Shown: in pieces, positions 25,839 to 35,500 of the stretch
How the letters are laid out: each line of letters opens with the position of its first letter
Position numbering within the stretch: the stretch's first letter is position 1
Origin: an uncultured Phascolarctobacterium sp.
GTDB lineage: Bacteria > Bacillota > Negativicutes > Acidaminococcales > Acidaminococcaceae
Reading direction: 5' to 3'
Assembly (NCBI RefSeq): GCF_937920985.1
Contig: NZ_CALDXR010000019.1
Location: 1 to 64,000, forward strand
Length of the DNA stretch: 64,000 nucleotides
Translations under genes and position numbers: made by a program
The notes under the pieces: model-generated
What the model saw: the letters and a program-made list of their open reading frames with translations, nothing else
What the model was told of the DNA's origin: nothing
Database searches by the model: none

Positions 25839-26349
25839 CTGCTATCCTCGCATTATAACAAATAAGATAACGCTTCACCTGCAGCTGTCGCCCATTCCTG
25901 CTCAGCTTAAAGCTTATGCACAGTAGCTGCGGCGAACACCGCTGTATCCGCCAATCAGTAACGACTACGCCCTCTAAAGAAACAGGATTTACGCCCGTGC
26001 CGTTATTTTTACGCGTCTTTTTGTACAAGCCCTGCTTATCGCTGTAAATAGTAACACGTTTGCAGGCATCAATCATCGTACAGGTTATCTGGCCATTCTC
26101 CTGCAGTCTGATGAGTCGCTGTGCATCATAACAAATAATCTTTTCCAGCTGCGTCAAAATATGACGTTTCGCTTCCTGCAGCTGCAATTCATCCTGCAAG
26201 CGTCCAAAGCTATAGGCAATGGCGCCTGTTGCTCTAAAAACGAGCGTCGCCAGTGCCACCGTCAACAGCAGTCCCAGCAGCACCTCCAGCAACAGATAGC
26301 CTCTCTGCCGTCGGCATCGCCCGTATAAGCTTAACCTTGACCTTGCCAT
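25828..26349 (-). CDS. Pseudopilin-like protein (type IV pilin N-terminus)
   Basis: A 173-aa protein with a type III leader: a basic stretch RCRRQRG, cleavage Gly/Tyr, then YLLLEVLLGLLLTVALATLV with Glu at +5. The rest is beta-rich with paired Cys residues. AGGAGGTG lies 10 nt before the ATG. The start lies inside the previous gene, giving a 116-bp overlap in a different frame. It is probably a minor pseudopilin of the GspJ or ComGF kind. Confidence 0.7.
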   Translation of the reverse strand: MARSRLSLYGRCRRQRGYLLLEVLLGLLLTVALATLVFRATGAIAYSFGRLQDELQLQEAKRHILTQLEKIICYDAQRLIRLQENGQITCTMIDACKRVTIYSDKQGLYKKTRKNNGTGVNPVSLEGVVVTDWRIQRCSPQLLCISFKLSRNGRQLQVKRYLICYNARIADDV

Positions 26350-26605
26350 AGACTGCCTGCACCTCCTGCATCGTTAAACCATCTATACTGCCAGTTTCCA
26401 GCTTTTGTGTCACTACAAACCTGCCACTGTACTCCTCGCCTGCCAGCACCTGCCAGGAAGCAAGCGCAGCCTGCTGATGCTCCCTGCTTTGCTGCAGCAG
26501 CCAGCTGCTGCGGTAAAAGCACTGCACCGCTGAAGCAAGTAATAATGCCGTCAGGCAAAAGCACACCAACTCCTGCACCAGACAAAAGCCCCTGCTATTT
26601 TTCAT
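26234..26605 (-). CDS. Pseudopilin-like protein, atypical leader
   Basis: A 123-aa protein with a short leader KNSRG, then FCLVQELVCFCLTALLLASA. The acidic residue falls at +6 rather than +5, with Gln at +5, which is unusual. The globular part is short, and the last 39 residues share DNA with the start of the next gene. It could be GspI/ComGE-like. The 11-bp overlap with the upstream gene supports a coupled operon. Confidence 0.6.
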   Translation of the reverse strand: MKNSRGFCLVQELVCFCLTALLLASAVQCFYRSSWLLQQSREHQQAALASWQVLAGEEYSGRFVVTQKLETGSIDGLTMQEVQAVYGKVKVKLIRAMPTAERLSVAGGAAGTAVDGGTGDARF

Positions 26606-27056
26606 AAACAGTCACCCTGCCTGTAACCGGCTGAACTGTCAGCCAAAAAAGCACACCCGGAAGCTGCTGATGCTCCAGGCTATAGCCACCACTGACACTA
26701 GGACTGCCATTTTCATCATAGCTTAACGACTTCATCTGTGCTTCGCACGTCAGACTGATTGTCGGCTCTAACCTTACACGCTTCCAGACCTTCTGTTCAC
26801 GGTAAATCCTGTAACCATGCTTATCATTACCGCTTACTTTCAAAGTATAAGCATAATTTTCCGGCTGGAATATCGTGCGCTGCTGCACCTGCCTGATATC
26901 AGCAGACAACAGATAGGCAGCATAGCGCAGCTGCTGCTTGTAGTACTGCCGCTGCAGCATCTGGCTGCCAGGATAGAGCATTGCAGCAAAAGCTCCCAGG
27001 CACCCTATAGCCAGCAAAAGCTCTAGTAATAAATAGCCGCCGGCCTTATTATTCAC
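26595..27056 (-). CDS. Pseudopilin-like protein
   Basis: A 153-aa protein with leader NNKAGG, then YLLLELLLAIGCLGAFAAML with Glu at +5, the standard type IV pilin pattern. A beta-rich C-terminal domain follows. It overlaps both neighbours by 8-11 bp. Likely GspH/ComGD-like minor pseudopilin; the exact class is uncertain. Confidence 0.7.
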   Translation of the reverse strand: MNNKAGGYLLLELLLAIGCLGAFAAMLYPGSQMLQRQYYKQQLRYAAYLLSADIRQVQQRTIFQPENYAYTLKVSGNDKHGYRIYREQKVWKRVRLEPTISLTCEAQMKSLSYDENGSPSVSGGYSLEHQQLPGVLFWLTVQPVTGRVTVYEK

Positions 27057-27432
27057 CGCTACCAGCTTTGCTGCCCGGGGAGGTTACGGCCTCACCCTTG
27101 CTGTTCTTGCCGCTGAGCGTATAAGTACCGTCAGTTGTATTAGGTGTATATGTCAGAGTTTCACCCTTGGCATCCTTGAATTCCAGCTTGCCGCCCAGAT
27201 ATTCACTGTCCAATGTAGTCAGCTCTGCCGGCACCGTGCCTGCATCCATCTTATACAGCTGAATTGCCTGGTCAATGGTTACCAGATCATTTTGCAGACG
27301 GGCATTCTTCACTCTGTCATTAGCACCTGAAAGTGAAGGCAGCAGCATTGTCGCCATAATACCAATCAGAGCGGCCGCCGCCACTACCTCAATCAAAGTA
27401 AAGCCACCTTGTTTACGCATTGTCTTTAACAC
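27049..27432 (-). CDS. Major pseudopilin (ComGC/GspG-like)
   Basis: A 127-aa protein with a classic prepilin leader (RKQGG, then FTLIEVVAAAALIGIMATML, Glu at +5). A short C-terminal domain follows (QNDLVTIDQAIQLYKMDAGTVP, then a Gly/Thr-rich end). The region LYKMDAGTVPAELTTLDS matches the GspG/ComGC plan. GTG start with GGAGGTG upstream. It directly follows the gspF-like gene and is probably the main fibre subunit. Confidence 0.82.
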   Translation of the reverse strand: MLKTMRKQGGFTLIEVVAAAALIGIMATMLLPSLSGANDRVKNARLQNDLVTIDQAIQLYKMDAGTVPAELTTLDSEYLGGKLEFKDAKGETLTYTPNTTDGTYTLSGKNSKGEAVTSPGSKAGSGE

Positions 27433-27449
27433 TATCGCACCTCCTGAAT

Positions 27450-28490
27450 TTACTCCGGCATTGCCGAAAGCATCTCAAATAGCGGACCGATAACTATGCA
27501 GACGATTCCCGCTATGATAATCGCTGCCACCAGAAGCAGTAATGGCACCAACAGCTCCTGCAGCCTGCCAAGCTGCTGCTGCAGACGCTGCTCACCGGCC
27601 GTTACTGCTTCCTGCAGCATTTGCGGCAGATAACCTGTAGACGCGCCCACGCACACCAGCTCCAGCATCAGCGGCGAAAAAAGCTCCTTGGCGCCGCCTG
27701 CAGCCTGCTCAATGGCAATGCCGCGCTGCAGCCTGCTGTTCAGCAGGCGCAGCTGCTGGGCATATTGCTCATCTTCTATGGTATCTGTCACAATTGCTAC
27801 CGCTCTTGTTATGCCAACACCGCTTTCCAAAAGCAGTGCCAGCAATCTGCAAAAGCGTACTTCTAATAAAAGGCCATGAAAATTACCGCTCAGACGACTA
27901 CGTAAAAACCAGCGCAGCAACTTGCGTCCCATTAGCAGCAGAATGCCTGTTACCGCTGCCGCACAGAGCACCGCCAACAGTGGCTGCTGCAGCAAGCCGT
28001 CCTTCAGCGCCAGCAATAAAGCTAACGTGCCCCTCGGACGCACGCCCATAGCGCTGTAGGTATCGGCAAGTACCGGCAGGATATATAGCAAAAACAGCAG
28101 CAGCACACCAACGGAAGCTACCAGCAAAAATGCCGGATAGGTCACAGCCCGCTGCACAAAACGCCGCAGTTGCAGTTGCCTGCTGTAATAAGCGTCCAGC
28201 TGCTCCAGCAGTGTGGCCAGCTCACCGCTCTCCTCGCCCACAGCCACCAGCGTAACTGCCAGGTGACTGCAGCAGGCAGGTTCTGCTGCTAAAGCCTGCG
28301 CCAGGCTGCTGCCACGGCGCAGCCTTTGCTGCAGGCGGTAGCAAAGCAGCATCTGCTTAGCGCTGCCATGCTTTTGCAAAAGCTGCAGCGCATGCAGCAG
28401 CGGCAGGCCGCTGCGCAGGATAACTGCTAACTGACGGTAGAAGCTGATTTGCTCTGCCAGGCTCACGCCTCCTCTAAGCTTAATTTTCAT
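27450..28490 (-). CDS. GspF/PilC/ComGB-type inner-membrane platform protein
   Basis: A platform protein of about 346 aa with two T2SSF repeats and three membrane helices (AFLLVASVGVLLLFLLYILPVL, then around LLLAVLCAAAVTGILLLMG, and the C-terminal LLLVAAIIIAGIVCIVIGPL). The motifs EESGELATLLEQL and GASTGYLPQMLQE are typical. It is the first gene of the operon. A promoter sits immediately upstream with a leader of only about 10 nt, so the motor ATPase that must work with it is not in this transcript. Confidence 0.85.
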   Translation of the reverse strand: MKIKLRGGVSLAEQISFYRQLAVILRSGLPLLHALQLLQKHGSAKQMLLCYRLQQRLRRGSSLAQALAAEPACCSHLAVTLVAVGEESGELATLLEQLDAYYSRQLQLRRFVQRAVTYPAFLLVASVGVLLLFLLYILPVLADTYSAMGVRPRGTLALLLALKDGLLQQPLLAVLCAAAVTGILLLMGRKLLRWFLRSRLSGNFHGLLLEVRFCRLLALLLESGVGITRAVAIVTDTIEDEQYAQQLRLLNSRLQRGIAIEQAAGGAKELFSPLMLELVCVGASTGYLPQMLQEAVTAGEQRLQQQLGRLQELLVPLLLLVAAIIIAGIVCIVIGPLFEMLSAMPE

Positions 28491-28506
28491 CACCTCCACA
28501 TGGCCG

Positions 28507-28558
28507 ATTATAGTCTATTAGCGAATTTTCTGTCTAATTTGTTTTGTCACATATGTGA
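28507..28558 (-). promoter_or_regulatory. Promoter and palindromic site of the pseudopilin operon
   Basis: On the minus strand TAGACA (28531-28536) and TATAAT (28507-28512) are 18 bp apart. The palindrome TCACATATGTGA lies at 28547-28558, 10 bp upstream of the -35. The 12-mer GTCACATATGTG is shared with the prs upstream region at 22282. Position upstream of -35 suggests an activator site. Confidence 0.5.
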
Positions 28559-28599
28559 AATCTGCGCATCAAAGCAATGGCTATTTTGTGAATTTAAGC

Positions 28600-28643
28600 A
28601 AAAAAAACTCTGTAAGCCCCTTAATTCAAGGCTTACAGAGTTT
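28600..28643 (-). terminator. Terminator after MFS transporter
   Basis: AAACTCTGTAAGCC...GGCTTACAGAGTTT, a 14-bp stem with a T run on the minus strand, about 50 bp past the stop of the MFS gene. Confidence 0.88.
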
Positions 28644-28695
28644 CGTAAACTAATAAAAATATAAGATTTTTTGTGGTCCTTCAGACGAAAATGGC

Positions 28696-29883
28696 CTATA
28701 CAATAGCATTCTGCTCATGACCATGACGCAGCCAAACGCTGACACTGATGGCAAAAAGGATAACGCCTGCTACAACAAAAAGGCTTTGCAGCGGTGCATA
28801 GGTAGCAATGGCTCCGCCAATCAAAGGACCTACCATAGAGCCGAACTGCTGCGCACTGAACATAAAGCCAAAAACGCGTCCGCGCTGGTCGGTAGATGTA
28901 TTGCTGGCCAAAATAGCACTCAGCGAAGGCTGAATACCGGCACAGCACAATCCGTAGCAAAAATTGCAGACGCAGAACAAAAGCAAGGTCTGCGGTAATG
29001 CTACTAACGCACTCATCAGACCGGAAAGCAGCGTAGCAGCGCACAACGCTTTATAAAAGCCGTGCTCCTGCCCGAAGCGTCCCCAGCTTGGAGCAGTAAT
29101 AGCGCTGGCAACACCTACGAGTGAAAAGGCCACACCAGAAAGAAACATAATATTGCCATCACCATGGCTCAGCTCTGCCACATAAAGGCTCAAAATCGGC
29201 TGAATCAGCAGAATAACCATCTGAGCTACAGCAATATAAACCAGCGTTTCACGAATTACAGGCTGCTGCAAAAGCTGTACCTGCGGCTTGTCCGCAAGCT
29301 TTTTTGGCTCCGCCTTCGGTGGCTCGGGAATGTAGAACATAAATACCAGCGTAATAATCGTCAGCAACCCACCTGCAACGAAGAATGAAGCACGCATGCC
29401 AAACAGTGTTGCCAGTGAACCGCCGACTAGCGGACCGATGACATTGCCACAGGTCAGTCCCGCCTGCATAATGCCTAGGCTCACGCCCAGCTTTTCCATC
29501 GGCACCAGGCTTGTAGCAATCGCCAGGCACGCACTCCACAATCCGGCAGCAAAGCCCTGCAGCACACGCACGCCAAACATCTGCTCCGGTGTGGTTACTA
29601 TGCCGCCCAGAAAGTATGACAGCGCCAGGCCTGCACCCGCACGCACCGCCATCATCTTTTTGCCGCGCGTATCAGCCATTTTGCCCCAGATAGGTGCCAT
29701 GATACCGCCAATCAGAAAGGTTATGGAAAAAATCGCGCCGTTCCACATTTTTACATCATCCGCGCTCACTCCCAGCTCGTTCATCAGATACATCGGCAAA
29801 AAGGGAATGAGCATGGTATAGCCTGCGGCCATCAGCACGACATTAGCCGTGAGGATAGCCAGAATAAGCTTCCAGTTTTTCAT
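28696..29883 (-). CDS. MFS transporter, multidrug-efflux type
   Basis: A 395-aa, 12-helix major facilitator. The motif between helices 2 and 3 is GGIMAPIWGKMADTRGKKMM (motif A-like), and its repeat in the second half reads APSWGRFGQEHGFYKA. The helix-5 antiporter segment (AGLTCGNVIGPLVGG) suggests drug/H+ antiport. I use the ATG at 29883, with GAGGTGG 6 nt upstream, since the longer form adds 12 residues. It is a single-gene unit and the substrate is unknown. Confidence 0.85.
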   Translation of the reverse strand: MKNWKLILAILTANVVLMAAGYTMLIPFLPMYLMNELGVSADDVKMWNGAIFSITFLIGGIMAPIWGKMADTRGKKMMAVRAGAGLALSYFLGGIVTTPEQMFGVRVLQGFAAGLWSACLAIATSLVPMEKLGVSLGIMQAGLTCGNVIGPLVGGSLATLFGMRASFFVAGGLLTIITLVFMFYIPEPPKAEPKKLADKPQVQLLQQPVIRETLVYIAVAQMVILLIQPILSLYVAELSHGDGNIMFLSGVAFSLVGVASAITAPSWGRFGQEHGFYKALCAATLLSGLMSALVALPQTLLLFCVCNFCYGLCCAGIQPSLSAILASNTSTDQRGRVFGFMFSAQQFGSMVGPLIGGAIATYAPLQSLFVVAGVILFAISVSVWLRHGHEQNAIV

Positions 29884-30076
29884 AAAAATCCACCTCAAAA
29901 CAAAAACCAAATCATACAATAGTAATAAATTATTATAACGCTAAGGCCGTTTTTATGCAAATAAAAATCTGTAATACAGCCTTAATTGTATAATAAAATT
30001 ACGCTTAGGGAAATTAGCTCTGCCTCAACAGAAAAAATATATAAAAGTGTACCAAAACAGTATCAACACAACAAAA

Positions 30077-30129
30077 CAGAACGCCGAAACCCGCTTGCCT
30101 AACGGATTTTCAGCGTTCTGTCTGTTTTT
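30077..30129 (+). terminator. Hairpin with T run directly before a small ORF
   Basis: CAGAACGC...GCGTTCTG with inner pairs (GAAA/TTTC, CCG/CGG) followed by tctgtttttg. No plus-strand gene is seen upstream (29884-30076 holds only A/T-rich sequence with TATAAT near 29990). It is either an orphan terminator of a small RNA or a leader attenuator of the ORF at 30142. Confidence 0.5.
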
Positions 30130-30141
30130 GGAGGAGAAAAT

Positions 30142-30330
30142 ATGAATTTGCTTAAAAAGCAAATAGCAGCTTGTTTAAAAGTAGAGGAGCTAACCAATGC
30201 ACTTAAGGAAATTGTCAAGGTCAAAGGTCAAGGCTGCAATGCAAAATCAGGAAGGGACGATATACATTGGTTAGCCATCACTAACTTCATGATTATTGTA
30301 GCACATATTTCTATAGTTAGCAATAGCTAA
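30142..30330 (+). CDS. Small ORF of unknown function (62 aa)
   Basis: I do not recognise it. GGAGGAG lies 6 nt before the ATG, which is the main support. The product has a basic helical N-terminus (NLLKKQIAACLKVEELTNAL), a polar middle and a hydrophobic C-terminus (WLAITNFMIIVAHISIVSN) that could be a membrane segment. It sits directly behind a terminator-like hairpin. It could be a remnant or a chance ORF. Confidence 0.35.
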   Translation: MNLLKKQIAACLKVEELTNALKEIVKVKGQGCNAKSGRDDIHWLAITNFMIIVAHISIVSNS

Positions 30331-30372
30331 TTTTAATTTTTTTTATTTTTTTCCGCGATTAATGCCGCTTGC

Positions 30373-30423
30373 AAAAAAAACAACGCAGTCACGTTGCCGT
30401 TTTACGGAATACATAACTGCGTT
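30373..30423 (-). terminator. Terminator after ftsH
   Basis: AACGCAGT...ACTGCGTT with an inner CCGT/ACGG stem, then TTTTTTTT on the minus strand, 14 bp past the ftsH stop. Confidence 0.88.
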
Positions 30424-30437
30424 TAAGCTTGTAATTG

Positions 30438-32291
30438 TTATACTTCCGGAGTTTTCTCCTCTGCATCTTCCTTAGCCTGCTCCTGCTGCAGCAAAGCCAT
30501 AAACTGCTCACCGGTAATAGTTTCCTTTTCCAGCAGGTACTGCGCCAGGACATCAAGCTTTTCCCTGTTGTCCTGCAAAATAATACGCGCCTTTGCGTGC
30601 GCCTCCTTAATCAACGCCAAAACCTTGGCATCAATCTTGCCGGCCGTCATTTCACTGCACTGCAGGGCAGCGTCACCGCCCAGATAACGGTTGGCCACAA
30701 CCTCGGTAGCCATCATATCAAATTCTTCCGTCATACCCAGACGTGTTACCATGCTGCGTGCCAGCTTGGTTGCCTGCTCAATATCATTGGAAGCACCGCT
30801 GGTAATGCTGCCGAAAACAACCTCCTCGGCACTGCGGCCGCCGGTCATGGTTACAATCTTGTTGAACAGCTCTTCCTTGGTCATCAGCACGCTATCGTTT
30901 TCGCTGATTTGCATGGTGTAGCCCAAAGCGCCGTTAGTACGCGGAATAATAGTAATCTTATGCACCGGAGCACTGTGCTTCTGCATAGCAGCAACAAGTG
31001 CATGGCCAATTTCGTGGTAGGCAATAACTTTTTTCTCTGCGGGAGAAATTACCGCACCCTTACGCTGATAACCGGCGATAACGGTTTCAATGGATTCCTC
31101 CAGATCTTCCTGCTCCACTACGTTACGATGCATTTTTACGGCGCGCAACGCACCTTCATTGATAATATTGGCAAGCTCCGCACCGCTGGCTCCGGCTGTT
31201 GCCCGCGCCAACGTGCCATAGTCGATATTGTCTGCCATATGCACGTTACGTGCATGAACCTTCAGGATAGCCTCACGGCCCTTAAGATCAGGCAGCTCAA
31301 CAGGAATACGGCGGTCAAAACGTCCCGGACGCAGCAGCGCCTTGTCCAAAGATTCCGGACGGTTGGTAGCTGCTAAGATGACTACGCCCTTGCTGCCGTC
31401 AAAGCCGTCCATTTCGCTCAGCAGCTGATTCAACGTCTGCTCGCGTTCATCATTGCCGCCGAACTGACCGTTATCACGGCGTTTACCGATAGCATCAATT
31501 TCATCGATAAATACTATGCAAGGTGCCTTTTCCTGCGCCTGTTTGAACAAATCGCGCACACGGGCAGCGCCCATGCCGACGAACATTTCTACAAATTCAC
31601 TGCCGCTGATGCTGAAGAACGGCACCTTGGCTTCGCCTGCTACCGCACGCGCCAGCAAGGTTTTACCCGTACCGGGAGGGCCTACCAGCAATGCACCCTT
31701 CGGCATGTTGGCACCGATATCCTTGTACTTGCCGGGATTATGCAGAAAATCTACCAGCTCCATCAGCGCTTCTTTGGCCTCATCCTGACCTGCTACATCG
31801 GCAAAGCTTTTGCCAGTCTGCGCTTCCACATAGACCTTGGCATTACTCTTGCCGAAGCTCATAGCGTTACCGCCCATACGCTTGCCCATGAAGTACATAA
31901 ATAACTGTCCCAAGCCAAAGAAAATCAGAATCGGCAGTACCCAATTTGTGAAAAATGTTACAAGCGGACTTTGTTCCTTAGGCACAACCTGCGTAAATTC
32001 TACCTTACTCTTCATCAGGCGGTTGGCCAGCTCCGGGTCCTCCACCCTGCCGGTAACATAAATTTCCTTTTCGTTGTTCTTATCAACCGCAGCCAGACGC
32101 TTATCGGTAATTTCTACCTTAGATACCTTGCCTTCATCCACCATCTGAAGAAAATTATTATAGGAAACCTCCTTCATTTTCGGGTTGAAGAACATTGGCA
32201 TGATTACGGAATTGAATACCAGAATCAAAACCAGCATCAGCATATAATAATACGTCAATGGCCGTTTTTTATCATTGTTATCGTTCATCAT
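30438..32291 (-). CDS. ftsH: ATP-dependent zinc metalloprotease FtsH
   Basis: A membrane-anchored AAA+ protease for quality control of membrane proteins and unstable regulators, 617 aa. Two membrane helices (about 15-33 and 113-133) flank an extracytoplasmic domain. The AAA domain has Walker A GPPGTGKT (204-211), Walker B IVFIDEIDAIG and second-region RPGRFDRR. The zinc motif is HEIGH (426-430), with Ile in place of the common Ala. AGGAG precedes the ATG. Promoter at 32322-32350. Confidence 0.96.
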   Translation of the reverse strand: MMNDNNDKKRPLTYYYMLMLVLILVFNSVIMPMFFNPKMKEVSYNNFLQMVDEGKVSKVEITDKRLAAVDKNNEKEIYVTGRVEDPELANRLMKSKVEFTQVVPKEQSPLVTFFTNWVLPILIFFGLGQLFMYFMGKRMGGNAMSFGKSNAKVYVEAQTGKSFADVAGQDEAKEALMELVDFLHNPGKYKDIGANMPKGALLVGPPGTGKTLLARAVAGEAKVPFFSISGSEFVEMFVGMGAARVRDLFKQAQEKAPCIVFIDEIDAIGKRRDNGQFGGNDEREQTLNQLLSEMDGFDGSKGVVILAATNRPESLDKALLRPGRFDRRIPVELPDLKGREAILKVHARNVHMADNIDYGTLARATAGASGAELANIINEGALRAVKMHRNVVEQEDLEESIETVIAGYQRKGAVISPAEKKVIAYHEIGHALVAAMQKHSAPVHKITIIPRTNGALGYTMQISENDSVLMTKEELFNKIVTMTGGRSAEEVVFGSITSGASNDIEQATKLARSMVTRLGMTEEFDMMATEVVANRYLGGDAALQCSEMTAGKIDAKVLALIKEAHAKARIILQDNREKLDVLAQYLLEKETITGEQFMALLQQEQAKEDAEEKTPEV

Positions 32292-32321
32292 TTCATCTCC
32301 TCGCTATGCTTTATAAGTATT

Positions 32322-32350
32322 ATTGTATACCTATTTATAGCAATAAACAA
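32322..32350 (-). promoter_or_regulatory. Promoter of ftsH
   Basis: Minus strand: TTGTTT (32345-32350), 17-bp spacer, TACAAT (32322-32327), about 30 bp before the ftsH start. Confidence 0.65.
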
Positions 32351-32454
32351 ACGAAAAAAATGTGAAGCTGATTGTATAGTCAACACAAAAAGTGTTAAAA
32401 AATCACACTCTCCCAGTCCCCTGCAAGAATACTTGTATACATGCGTCCTATCCC

Positions 32455-32483
32455 TTGAATTTACATGCCGTTTTCTATACAAT
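32455..32483 (+). promoter_or_regulatory. Promoter of pyc
   Basis: TTGAAT (32455-32460), 17-bp spacer, TACAAT (32478-32483), 32 bp before the pyruvate carboxylase ATG. It is divergent from the ftsH promoter. Confidence 0.65.
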
Positions 32484-32514
32484 TAGCATGTAACTATCTA
32501 AGGAGGTCAAACTT

Positions 32515-35500
32515 ATGCCTAAAATCAATACAGTTTTAGTTGCTAACCGCGGCGAAATCGCCATCCGTGTTTTTCGCGCCTGCAACGAATTAGGAATCCG
32601 TACTGTTGCTATATATTCCAAGGAGGACACCCTGTCCCTGCATCGCAACAAAGCCGACGAGGCCTACATGGTAGGCGAAGGCAAAAGTCCGACCGACGCT
32701 TATCTTGATATCGAAGACATTCTGCGCGTAGCTAAGGAACACGACGTAGATGCCATCCATCCAGGTTATGGCTTTTTATCTGAAAACAGCAATTTAGCTC
32801 GCCGCTGTGCTGAGGAAGGACTGATTTTCATAGGCCCCCGTCTGGAGCACCTGGTAATGTTCGGCGACAAAATCAACGCCCGTAAACAGGCCGAGCTGGC
32901 AGGCATCCCCATGATTCCCGGCAGCAAGGGCACAGTAAACAGCCTCGATGAGGTACTGGCCTTTGGTGAAAAATGCGGCTATCCTATCATCATTAAAGCA
33001 GTCAACGGCGGCGGCGGCCGTGGTATGCGCGTTGTTCACAGCGCCGAAGAGGCTGTAACTGCCTACGACATGGCTAAAAGTGAAGCTAAAAAAGCCTTTG
33101 GCAATGATGAAATATATCTGGAAAAATATCTGCAGAACCCCAAGCACATTGAAGTGCAGATCATCGGTGATACCCACGGCAATTTAATGCATCTGTTCGA
33201 GCGCGACTGCTCCGTACAGCGCCGCCACCAGAAGCTGGTTGAAATTGCTCCGGCCTTCGCTCTGCCTATAGAACAACGCAAAGCTATCTGCGCCGCTGCT
33301 GTCAAGCTGATGAAAAATGTTGACTACATCAGCGCCGGCACTGTAGAATTTTTGGCTACGCCTGACGGCAAGTTCTACTTCATTGAGGTTAATCCCCGCA
33401 TTCAGGTTGAGCACACCGTTACCGAGCAGATTACCGGTATAGACATTGTGCAGACACAAATCAAGATTGCCGAGGGCTACAACCTGCACGGTCTGGAAAT
33501 CGCCCTGCCGCAGCAAGATGAGCTGACCACTATCGGCCATGCTATCCAATGCCGTATTACCACTGAGGACCCGTCCAACAACTTTATGCCAGATACCGGC
33601 AAGCTGATTACCTACCGCAGCGGCGGCGGCTTCGGCATCCGTCTGGACGGTGGCAATGCCTTCACCGGCTCCGTCATTACTCCGTACTACGATTCTCTGC
33701 TGGTTAAGGCTACCACCTGGGGCCTTACGCACCAGATTGCAATTACCAAGATGCTACGCTGCTTAAAAGAATTCCGTATCCGCGGCGTTAAGACTAATAT
33801 CAAATTTTTGGAAAATGTACTGCAGAACCCGCATTTCATCAAGGGCGATTACACAACCGACTTTGTTGACAATACACCGGAGCTGTTCGTCTTCGAAAAA
33901 ACACTGGACCGTGGTAATAAGCTGCTGAACTATATTGCTGATATCACCGTCAACGGCTATTCCAACGTCGGCGTACAGCCGAAGCCGGACTTCGCCCCTC
34001 TGAATATGCCCAAACCCTACAACGGCATTCTGGCGTTGGGTGCTAAGCACGTTCTGGATACCCGCGGACCTGAAGGTCTGGCTGAATGGGTACTGGCACA
34101 GCAGGAGGTTCTGCTCACCGACACCACCTTCCGTGATGCGCATCAGTCCCTCTTTGCAACCCGTCTGCGTACTGCCGATATGCTGCGCGTTATGCGCGAC
34201 ACCGCCGGCAAACTGCCCGGACTCTTCTCCTTTGAATGCTGGGGCGGCGCTACCTTTGACGTAGCATATCGCTTCCTCGATGAAAGCCCCTGGCAGCGTC
34301 TGGCACAGTTCCGTCAGGCTGCACCGAACATTCTCTTCCAGATGCTGCTGCGCGGTGCCAACGCCGTAGGCTACACCAGCTATCCGGATAATGTTGTTAA
34401 GCAGTTCATCAAGCTGGCAGCCAAGAACGGTATCGACGTTTTCCGTATCTTCGACAGCCTCAACGGTCTGGACAATATGCGCCTGTCCATTGACACCGTC
34501 CGCGAATGCGGTAAGGTGGCAGAGGCAGCACTGTGCTACACCGGTGATATTCTCGACCCCAACCGCGATAAATACGATTTGCATTACTACATCAATATGG
34601 CTAAGGAGCTGGAAAAAGCCGGCGCCAACATCATCGCCATCAAGGATATGGCCGGCCTGCTGAAACCGGAAGCAGCTTACCGCCTTGTAAGCAGCCTCAA
34701 ATCCTATGTCAACGTGCCTATTCATCTGCACACCCACGAGGGCAGCGGCAACGCTATCTACACCTACGCGCGTGCAATTGATGCCGGCGTTGATATCGTA
34801 GATACTGCTATGAGCGCTATGAGCAACGGTACCTCCCAACCCAGCGGCAGCAGCCTGTACTACGCTCTCAGCGGCCATCCGCGCCAACCGCGTCTTGATG
34901 TAGATGCTATGAACGAGCTGTCCCGTTATTGGGAAACCGTGCGCCCCTACTACAAGGCAGCCGACAGAACCGAAAACTTCCCCAACCCCGAGGTCTACGT
35001 ACACGAAATGCCTGGCGGACAATATACCAACCTCAAGCAGCAGGCGCAGGCTCTGGGCCTCATCCATCGCTGGGAGGAAATCAAGGATATGTATCACCGC
35101 GTATCCATGATGTTCGGCGATTTAATCAAGGTTACTCCGTCCTCCAAGGTTGTCGGTGATATGGCACTCTTCATGGTGCAGAACGACCTGACGGAAGAAG
35201 ACGTTTACGCTAAGGGCGATATTCTGGACTTCCCGGCCTCCGTTGTGGAATTCTTCGAAGGACGCATCGGCACTCCGTACCAGGGCTTCCCCGAAAAGCT
35301 GCAGAAGCTGGTGCTCAAGGGACGCACTCCCATCAGCGAGCGTCCGGGCGCTGTCCTGCCTCCGGTAGATTTTGAGGATGTACGTGCTAAGCTCAAGGAG
35401 CTGGATGCACCTACTACGGACGAAGCAGTGAGCGCTTACTGCCTCTATCCGAAAGTATTCACCGACTGGGTAAACCGTTACAACCAATTCGGTGATGTAT

